Of a stretch of DNA of 64,000 bases, positions 58,113 to 64,000 are shown in pieces. Within the stretch, counting starts at the first letter, position 1, and the number at the start of each line of letters is the position of its first letter. Below the pieces are notes generated by a model. That model did no database searches, was not told where the DNA came from, and saw nothing but the letters and a program-made list of their open reading frames with translations. The stretch spans positions 1 through 64,000 of the forward strand of contig JAFKNA010000008.1 in the NCBI GenBank assembly GCA_017305135.1, given 5' to 3'. Both the position numbers and the translations under genes were made by a program. This DNA is from Lysobacterales bacterium. GTDB lineage: Bacteria > Pseudomonadota > Gammaproteobacteria > Xanthomonadales > Rhodanobacteraceae.

Positions 58113-58951
58113 ATGCCGGCATCTCGCTGACGCGCCACATCAGCAGCGACGCACCGCAGGTACTGGTGGTGGATGGCTCGCGGGTGGTGCGCCAGCTCAT
58201 CGAGCGGGTGCTGAAGGCGGAACTGCCGGCCAGCGAGGTGATCGGCTGTGGCAGCGGCAGCGAAGCGCTGGCGTCGCTGGAAACCCGCGTCGTCGATCTC
58301 GTCACGATCGCGCTGCGCCTGCCCGACATGGACGGGCTGGAACTCGCGCGGCGCATCCGCGCCGCATCCAACCAGGCCTATATCCCGATCGTGGTCGTCT
58401 CCGGCGACGTGCAGGAGCGCCTCATCGCGCGCGCGCTGTCCGCCGACGTGACCGACTACTTCGACAAGTCGCTCGGCTTCGAGGCGCTGGCCGCCTTCAT
58501 CCGCGGCTACGTGCATCCGGAGGGCCGCACCAGCGGCGACATCCTCTACGTCGAGGACAGCCGGGTGGTCGCGCTGGCGACGCGGCGCATGCTGGAGAAC
58601 AGCGGCTTCACGGTGATTCACGTGGTCAGCGCCGAAGCGGCACTGGAACACCTCGAGAACGCCCTCGCCAGCGGCGACGGACGCGGCGCGGACCTGGTGC
58701 TGACCGACGTCAGCCTCAAGGGCGAGCTGAGCGGCGGCGACCTCGTCGAACGCATCCGCGGCGATTTCGCCTATGCCAAGGGCGAACTGCCGGTGCTGGT
58801 GATGACCGGCGACGACAATCCGGCGCGGCAGGGCGCGCTGCTGCGTGCCGGCGCCAACGACCTCGTGCACAAGCCGGTCGAGGAGCGGCTGCTGGTCACC
58901 AAGCTCAAGTTCCAGCTCCGCGTGGCGACGAGCGGGCGCGTCGCGGGGTGA
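58109..58951 (+). CDS. Double-receiver response regulator, first domain degenerate
   Basis: A 280-residue protein of two receiver domains (about 15-135 and 145-275) with no output domain. In the first, the acceptor Asp is replaced by Ala ([14 protein letters not shown]) and the acidic pair is DG (VVDGS), while the switch Lys (FDKS) remains. In the second, ED (YVEDS), the acceptor (LTDVSL) and Lys (VHKPV) are intact. The ATGA overlap with ftsX and GTGA overlap with ung place it in a tight operon. A signalling link to cell division is inferred. Confidence 0.85.
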   Translation: MNAGISLTRHISSDAPQVLVVDGSRVVRQLIERVLKAELPASEVIGCGSGSEALASLETRVVDLVTIALRLPDMDGLELARRIRAASNQAYIPIVVVSGDVQERLIARALSADVTDYFDKSLGFEALAAFIRGYVHPEGRTSGDILYVEDSRVVALATRRMLENSGFTVIHVVSAEAALEHLENALASGDGRGADLVLTDVSLKGELSGGDLVERIRGDFAYAKGELPVLVMTGDDNPARQGALLRAGANDLVHKPVEERLLVTKLKFQLRVATSGRVAG

Positions 58952-59652
58952 GCGCGGCGGTGCGCCTGGAGCCGTCCTGGCTGGCGCGGCTGGGTGCCGA
59001 ATTCGAGCGCCCGCGCATGCGCGCCCTGGCCGATTTCCTGCGCGCCGAAAAGCAGCGCGGCAGGACCATCCATCCGCCCGGCCCGCGCATCTTCGCCGCC
59101 CTCGACAGCACGCCCTTCGAGGAGGTGAAGGTGGTGATCCTCGGCCAGGATCCCTACCATGGCCCCGGCCAGGCGCATGGCCTGTGCTTCTCGGTGCTGC
59201 CGGGCGTGCCGGTGCCGCCCTCGCTGGCCAACATCTTCCGGGAGATCGAACGCGATCTCGGCATTGCGCCCGCCGATCATGGCTGCCTGCTGCCGTGGGC
59301 GCGGCAGGGCGTGCTACTGCTCAACGCCGTGCTCACGGTGGAGGGCGGCCGCGCCGGATCGCACCAGGGAAAAGGCTGGGAGGAATTCACCGACGCCTGC
59401 ATCGAGGTCCTCGGCCGTGAACGCGAGGGGCTGGTGTTCATGCTCTGGGGCAGCCATGCGCAGCGCAAGGGCCGGCTCATCGATGGCCGGCGCCACTGCG
59501 TGCTGAAGGCGCCGCATCCCTCGCCGTTGTCGGCGCATCGCGGCTTCCTCGGCTGCGGGCATTTCTCACGCGCCAACGCCTGGCTGGCCGGTCGCGGCCA
59601 GACACCGGTTGACTGGCGGCTGCCGCCGAAGGAGCAGTTGGGACGGGGTTAA
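58948..59652 (+). CDS. ung: Uracil-DNA glycosylase
   Basis: A 234-residue family 1 enzyme that removes uracil from DNA. Catalytic [18 protein letters not shown] (Asp general base), [17 protein letters not shown] and the Leu-loop [11 protein letters not shown] are all present. Start GTG at 58948 overlaps the preceding stop (GTGA) and gives the expected N-terminal length (E. coli Ung has 229). Confidence 0.95.
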   Translation: MSAAVRLEPSWLARLGAEFERPRMRALADFLRAEKQRGRTIHPPGPRIFAALDSTPFEEVKVVILGQDPYHGPGQAHGLCFSVLPGVPVPPSLANIFREIERDLGIAPADHGCLLPWARQGVLLLNAVLTVEGGRAGSHQGKGWEEFTDACIEVLGREREGLVFMLWGSHAQRKGRLIDGRRHCVLKAPHPSPLSAHRGFLGCGHFSRANAWLAGRGQTPVDWRLPPKEQLGRG

Positions 59653-59715
59653 GCCGTGCGTCGCCAGCATGCCCTTGCAGCAGGGTCCCGCGGACCCGTT
59701 CGCGGCGCGAGCGGT

Positions 59716-59745
59716 GTACTCGCTATTTATCGAACTTGCGAGTAC
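59716..59745. promoter_or_regulatory. Palindrome over a candidate rpoH promoter
   Basis: GTACTCGC (59716-59723) and GCGAGTAC (59738-59745) form a perfect 8-base inverted repeat with a 14-base, A/T-rich centre. The right arm overlaps a -10-like TACAAT at 59743-59748. It lies about 110 bases before the rpoH ATG and could be an operator. No clear -35 hexamer is seen. Confidence 0.45.
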
Positions 59746-59855
59746 AATAATGGCCCATACGACAACGCCCGCATCCGGCGGGGAACTCGAGACGCTTTTG
59801 GCACTCGAAGCAGGTGAGTGCCAGACCTGTGTCGCTTCTTGAGGAGTCCAGACCT

Positions 59856-60716
59856 ATGAGCAACACCCTCGTCGCCAGCAACTTCCCGATACCCAGCGCG
59901 CTGGGCAGCCTTGATGCCTACATAGGCGCGGTCCACCAGATTCCAATGTTGAGCCAGGACGAGGAGCAGGATCTCGCCCGCCGCTACACCAACGACGACG
60001 ACGTCGAGGCCGCACGCAGGATGGTGATGTCGCACCTGCGCTTCGTGGTGCACGTCGCGCGTGGCTACTCGGGCTACGGCCTGCCGGTGGGCGACCTGAT
60101 CCAGGAAGGCAACATCGGCCTGATGAAGGCGGTGAAGCGCTTCGACCCCGATCACGGCGTGCGCCTGGTGTCCTTCGCCGTGCACTGGATTCGTGCCGAG
60201 ATGCACGAGTTCATCCTGCGCAACTGGCGCATCGTCAAGGTCGCCACCACCAAGGCGCAGCGCAAGCTCTTCTTCAACCTGCGCAAGTCCAAGAAGCGCC
60301 TGGGCTGGATGAATGCCGAGGAGGTCAACACCGTCGCCCGCGAGCTCGGCGTGCCCGCCGCCACGGTGATGGAGATGGAAGCCCGCCTCAATGGCCGCGA
60401 CGTCGCCTTCGACGCCCCGGTCGATGCCGACGACGACGAGCGCCCGTCGCCCGCGGCGTTCCTGATCGACCACGGCGCCGATCCCTACCAGGCCGCGGAA
60501 GCCGAGTCGGAGGAGGAATCCAGCCTGGACACCCTGCACCAGGGCCTGGTGACGCTCGATGCCCGCTCGCGCGACATCATCCAGCGCCGCTGGCTCGACG
60601 ATGGCGAGAAGGCCACCCTGCAGACGCTCGCCGACGAGTACGGCGTCTCCGCCGAGCGCATCCGCCAGATCGAGGCCAATGCGATGAAGAAGATGCGCGC
60701 GCTGTTCGTGGCCTGA
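59856..60716 (+). CDS. rpoH: RNA polymerase heat-shock sigma factor RpoH
   Basis: A 286-residue sigma-32. Region 2 has [18 protein letters not shown] and the [19 protein letters not shown] stretch; the RpoH box [10 protein letters not shown] follows; region 4 ends in [17 protein letters not shown]. The ATG at 59856 has GAGGAG upstream and gives the usual N-terminus; a further in-frame ATG 42 bases earlier lacks one. It directs transcription of chaperone and protease genes. Confidence 0.95.
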   Translation: MSNTLVASNFPIPSALGSLDAYIGAVHQIPMLSQDEEQDLARRYTNDDDVEAARRMVMSHLRFVVHVARGYSGYGLPVGDLIQEGNIGLMKAVKRFDPDHGVRLVSFAVHWIRAEMHEFILRNWRIVKVATTKAQRKLFFNLRKSKKRLGWMNAEEVNTVARELGVPAATVMEMEARLNGRDVAFDAPVDADDDERPSPAAFLIDHGADPYQAAEAESEEESSLDTLHQGLVTLDARSRDIIQRRWLDDGEKATLQTLADEYGVSAERIRQIEANAMKKMRALFVA

Positions 60717-60730
60717 GGGCCGGGACCGGA

Positions 60731-60924
60731 GATCGGGATTCGGGATCGAAGGAAGCAAAGCCCCGCGCCTCACATCGATGCGTTCAGACGGCCCCGCAAG
60801 GGGCCGTTCGCGTATCGGGATCCGGGGCGAAGGCCGTGGCCAGCCTCGTTGGATGCGTCCGCCGCCGGCAGGCGGGCTGCGGGTTGACGGTTCGCCGCGG
60901 CCGTTGCCCGATCCCCAATCCCGG
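60731..60924. repeat. Heptad-repeat element between rpoH and the CadC-like gene
   Basis: The left arm GATCGGGATTCGGGATCG (60731-60748) and right arm GATCCCCAATCCCGG (60910-60924) are of the family at 56.3 kb. The centre holds the rpoH terminator and a TCGGGATCCGGGG stretch (60815-60827). GAAGCAAAG at 60749 recalls the unit next to the aceE copy. Confidence 0.6.
60788..60807 (+). terminator. Hairpin terminator of rpoH
   Basis: ACGGCCCC-GCAA-GGGGCCGT is a perfect 8-bp stem closed by a GNRA tetraloop, followed by TTCG. It lies 71 bases past the rpoH stop. Confidence 0.6.
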
Positions 60925-60949
60925 CCTGCAGCGCGCTACCCTCCGGCCC

Positions 60950-63358
60950 ATGATCGAAGGCGTTCACGAGTTCGGCCGGTTCCGCTTCGTGCCGCAGGCG
61001 CGCGAGTTGTGGCGCGGCGGCGAGCGCGTGACGTTGCCGCGGCGCACCTTCGAGTGCCTTGATTACCTGATCGCGCACCGCGACCGCGCCGTGCACCGCG
61101 ACGAGCTCGTGCAGGCGGTGTTCGGGCGCCCCAACGTGTCCGATGCGCAGCTCGGCCAGGTGGTGCTGCGCACGCGCCGCGTGCTCGATGACGACGGCAA
61201 CGCGCAGCGCATGATCCGCACCGTCGCCGGGTATGGCTATCGCTGGGTGGCGGACGTCGCCACGCCTGGGGCCGATGCCACGGCGGCGACCATCCAGGGA
61301 GCCGGGACGACGACGGAGGTCAAAGCGGCGGCCGGTGAAGCGCAGAGGGTGCTGCCGGCCTACCGCGCCACATCCCGCCGCCGGCTTTCGCGCGCAGCGC
61401 TCGCCATGGCCTTCGCTGTCGCACTGCTCGGCGTCGGCGTCTTCGCCGCCTGGTCGATGATGGCTCCGCGCCGACCGGGCCACTTTCCCAAGCCGGCCTC
61501 CGGAGTCTCGGCCGAGCGCCTGGTCGTGCTGCCGCTGCAGGTCGATGGCCTCGGCGAGGATGCCTGGGTGCGCCTGGGCGCGATGGATCTCGTCGCCGGA
61601 CGCCTGCGCGAGGCCGGCTTCGGCGTGCCACCGAGCGAAAGCGTGCTCGGGCTCCTGCAGGGCGCACCCGGCACAACCGCCCCGGCCCAGCTCCGCGAGG
61701 CCACCGGTGCCCGCCTGCTGGTGCAGGGCAGCGCGACGCGCGCAGCACGCGGCTGGAAGGTGGGACTGATCGCCACGCCGCCGCAGGGCATGGCGACGCC
61801 GGTCGAATTCGCCGCCGCCGACCCGGTGCAGGCCGCGCGTGGCGCGGCCGACCTGCTGCTCGCCGCGCTCGGCCACGCCCCACCGTCCGGCGGCGAACGC
61901 GATGCCGCGCTGGATGAAACCCTGCAACGGGCACGCGCGGCGATGCTGGCCAACGAACTCGATACCGCCCGCGCCATCCTCGGCGACTCCCCGGCGCTCG
62001 CTGCGCAGCCCGAACAGCTCGCCTACCGCCTCGCCCAAGTCGATTTCCGCGCCGGCCGCCTCGACCGCGCCGAGGCGGCACTCGATCGCCTGCTGGGCGG
62101 CGCGGCGGCGCAGGCGGAGCCGCATTTCCGCGCGCGGGTGCTGATCGCCCGCGGATCCACGCGCATCCGCCGCGGCGCCTTCGCCGACGGCGGCCGCGAT
62201 TTCGACGCCGCGCTGGCGGCGCTTGCCGGCAGCGGCGACGTGCCGGCGCGGGGCGAAGCGCGCCTGGGCCGCGCCAACAGCCTGGTCGCCGCACACCGCT
62301 ATGGCGACGCGCTGGCCGATTTCGGCGCGGCGCGCGTCGACCTGGAAAGCGCCGGCGACCTGCTCGGCGTGGCGCGGGTGGACGCCAACCTCGGCATGCT
62401 CGAGCTGTACCGCGGCCGCCCGGCGGCCGCGCTCGGTTACCTGCCCGGCGCGGCCGAGCGCTTCCAGTCCTATGGCGCGCTGCACGAACTGCTGTTGACC
62501 CTCACCGGCCTCATCGATGCGGAACTCGCCATGCTGCAGCGCGACGAGGCCGCCGCGACACTCGAGCGCGCCGCCGCGCTCAGCGCGCGCATCACCGATC
62601 CGGACCAGCGCGTCGACCTCCTGCTGAATCGGGCGCAGGTGCTGACCGGCGCCGGCCGCCACCGCGAGGCGCAGGCGGCGCTGGCGCAGGCCAACGCCAT
62701 CGAGATGTCGGGCAACCGCGTGTTGCGCGCGCGCCAGCGCTCGCTGCAAGCCGCCCTCGCCGCGCAGGAGGCGCGCTGGGAGGCGGCCGCCACGGCGGCC
62801 GCGGCGGCGCTTGCGGACTGGCCCGTGGCCGGCGCCGATGGCGACCGCGCCGCGCTCGTGCGGATCGCCCAGCGCGCGCTGCTGGCGCTCGGCCGGGACG
62901 AGGAGGCGGCCGGCCTGTTCGACCGTTCCCGCGCGGTGCCGGACGCGGCCGCCGAGGCGCCGGGCGCGGTGGCCGAGGCCTTGGCCATGGCCGAGTGGTG
63001 GCAGCACCGCGGCGATGCCGCGCGCGCGGCCGCCTGGTTCAACGCCGCGGTGGCGGCCGCCGACCGTCGTGGCGTGCCGGCCGAGATCGTCGCGGTCGCG
63101 GCCGCGCGTGCGCCGGCCCTGCTCGCCGCCGGCCGCGACGCAGAAGCCGCCGCCATGATCGGCCTCGTCGCGCCCTGGGCTTCCCGCGATTTCGACGCCG
63201 CCTTGCTGCAGGTGCGCCTGTTCCATGCCCTGGACCAGCACGAGGCCTGGTTCAATGCGCTGCGCGAGGCGCAGCGGCTGGCCGGCGAGCGCGAGATTCC
63301 GGCTGGGCTGCTGGTGCGCCGCGGCTTTGCCGCGGACGCGCCGCGGGGCCGACCCTGA
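60950..63358 (+). CDS. CadC-like membrane transcription regulator with TPR-like region
   Basis: An 802-residue protein. An OmpR/CadC winged helix occupies 1-100 (RFRFVPQARELWRGGERVTL, RTVAGYGYRWVADV). A Pro/Thr linker, one membrane helix (about 145-165) and a long periplasmic part follow. The latter has a TolB-like segment (170-300) and Ala-rich helical repeats of TPR type (300-790). Such regulators sense periplasmic signals and bind DNA while in the membrane; the signal is unknown. Direct repeats suited to an OmpR-type domain lie just downstream. Confidence 0.82.
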   Translation: MIEGVHEFGRFRFVPQARELWRGGERVTLPRRTFECLDYLIAHRDRAVHRDELVQAVFGRPNVSDAQLGQVVLRTRRVLDDDGNAQRMIRTVAGYGYRWVADVATPGADATAATIQGAGTTTEVKAAAGEAQRVLPAYRATSRRRLSRAALAMAFAVALLGVGVFAAWSMMAPRRPGHFPKPASGVSAERLVVLPLQVDGLGEDAWVRLGAMDLVAGRLREAGFGVPPSESVLGLLQGAPGTTAPAQLREATGARLLVQGSATRAARGWKVGLIATPPQGMATPVEFAAADPVQAARGAADLLLAALGHAPPSGGERDAALDETLQRARAAMLANELDTARAILGDSPALAAQPEQLAYRLAQVDFRAGRLDRAEAALDRLLGGAAAQAEPHFRARVLIARGSTRIRRGAFADGGRDFDAALAALAGSGDVPARGEARLGRANSLVAAHRYGDALADFGAARVDLESAGDLLGVARVDANLGMLELYRGRPAAALGYLPGAAERFQSYGALHELLLTLTGLIDAELAMLQRDEAAATLERAAALSARITDPDQRVDLLLNRAQVLTGAGRHREAQAALAQANAIEMSGNRVLRARQRSLQAALAAQEARWEAAATAAAAALADWPVAGADGDRAALVRIAQRALLALGRDEEAAGLFDRSRAVPDAAAEAPGAVAEALAMAEWWQHRGDAARAAAWFNAAVAAADRRGVPAEIVAVAAARAPALLAAGRDAEAAAMIGLVAPWASRDFDAALLQVRLFHALDQHEAWFNALREAQRLAGEREIPAGLLVRRGFAADAPRGRP

Positions 63359-63431
63359 GACGGTCCGCGCAGCCCGTCGCGTTTTCCTTCCGGACGGCGC
63401 CGGACCGCGCTCCAGCAGGCTTGTCACACGG

Positions 63432-63450
63432 TTGGAGCGTGTTTGGAGCG
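63432..63450 (+). promoter_or_regulatory. 11-base-spaced direct repeat upstream of the last gene
   Basis: TTGGAGCG occurs at 63432-63439 and 63443-63450, one helical turn apart, about 90 bases before the last gene. OmpR/PhoB-type winged helices bind such tandem sites, and the neighbouring gene encodes one. Confidence 0.35.
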
Positions 63451-63536
63451 ACAGCCCGGGGCCGCCCGGCGAAGGATCGCCGGGACCGGCAGCGGGATGC
63501 CGCGCCGGGCCGCCTGATGACTGACCGGAGTGATCC

Positions 63537-64000
63537 ATGACCGCGTTTTCCGTTCCGCTTCCCCGCTGCCTGGCGGCGGCGTGCCTCGCCTTCGCCGCAT
63601 CGGCATCCGCCCAGACCGTGACCCTCACCGAACTGCCGACGCCGGCAGGCTACGGGGTCGCCGGCGTCGCCAATATCGCCAGCGACGGCACCGTCGTGGG
63701 CACCGTCTACCCGTCCGGGGAGGTCGTGCGCTGGGTGCCCGGCGAGGCTCCGGAGGTGCTCGGCGGCGACACCTACACGCTGGACAACGTGATGCCATTC
63801 ATCTCCAGGGATGGTGCCGTGACCGTGGCTTCGAACTATTTCGACGATTACAGCCTCGCCGCGCCGGGATTCTGGCTCGGTGGCACCGACTGGGAGCGCG
63901 CCTCCGGGATGATCCTCACCTGGTCGACGCCGTACGGCATGTCCTGGGACGGTACGGTCCTGGTCGGCGGCGGCTACAACGACCCGCCGCCGGGGCAGTT
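63537..64000 (+). CDS. Start of a secreted repeat protein (HAF-like), truncated by the window edge
   Basis: At least 154 residues, open to the right edge. A signal peptide (1-26, cleavage after ASA) is followed by Gly/Val-rich repeats of the type VANIASDGTVVGTV and MSWDGTVLVGGGY. These recall HAF/integrin-like extracellular repeats. GGAG lies 8 bases before the ATG. The C-terminus is not in view. Its context suggests control by the CadC-like regulator 178 bases upstream. Confidence 0.7.
   Translation, partial: MTAFSVPLPRCLAAACLAFAASASAQTVTLTELPTPAGYGVAGVANIASDGTVVGTVYPSGEVVRWVPGEAPEVLGGDTYTLDNVMPFISRDGAVTVASNYFDDYSLAAPGFWLGGTDWERASGMILTWSTPYGMSWDGTVLVGGGYNDPPPGQ

Noticed and set aside
59609-59842. 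A 77-codon frame between ung and rpoH
   Set aside because: It overlaps the ung end and the rpoH promoter palindrome, with no ribosome site and no family resemblance.

Overview
The window is high-GC gammaproteobacterial chromosome, most likely order Xanthomonadales (Lysobacterales), perhaps a Dokdonella/Rhodanobacter-like genus. The evidence is gene content and order (glnB-ubiK-comM, bioC next to comF, homodimeric-type aceE, ECF sigma factor plus Ser/Thr kinase, ftsEX-ung-rpoH), together with interspersed repeats familiar from that order: paired REP elements containing GTGGGAGCGGCTTCAGCC, and GGGATTC/GATTGGG heptad repeats. I see no rRNA, tRNA, CRISPR array, prophage or complete insertion sequence.

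Layout. 0.4-9 kb: a secreted tricorn-type protease, an MFS transporter, a palindromic repeat cluster, a DevBCA-like ABC exporter (permease, ATPase and lipoprotein adaptor with overlapping ends) and a PII protein. 9-21 kb: ubiK, comM, a Fur-box hemP facing a manganese exporter with a yybP-ykoY riboswitch leader, a DMT transporter and bioC, comF, a PIN-toxin remnant, a ubiA with a long basic N-terminal tail, a glutamate-synthase-like flavoprotein and an MscS-type channel. 21-50 kb: a secretome-rich stretch (octaheme cytochrome, sulfatase, GH18 hydrolase, large secreted unknown, FG-GAP protein, three beta-helix proteins, secreted M20 amidohydrolase) interleaved with aceE, maeB, a TrmB/LuxR regulator and an ECF sigma-kinase pair. 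50-64 kb: a glycosyltransferase, an NtrX-like regulator, a DUF3298/LprI protein, an SDR, a lone gspF, the overlapping run ftsE-ftsX-double receiver-ung, rpoH, a CadC-like TPR regulator and the start of a secreted repeat protein.

The most unusual signal is a short peptide motif, roughly (D/E)-x-(I/V)-F-x-x-x-F-(E/D) and typically IFADGFE. It occurs in seven otherwise unrelated exported proteins between 25 and 50 kb. It sits just after the signal peptide (sulfatase, GH18), between domains (the 30.3 kb unknown and the FG-GAP protein) or at the extreme C-terminus (three beta-helix proteins). I do not know a named function for it; a lineage-specific export, anchoring or processing tag is an inference.

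Other notable points: a heptad-repeat element read in frame through aceE; the same repeat family abutting the ftsE start codon; intergenic palindromes whose copies differ by compensatory changes; a frameshifted beta-helix gene; a receiver protein whose first domain lacks the phospho-acceptor Asp; and several candidate operators (rpoH, PII, hemP and the last gene).
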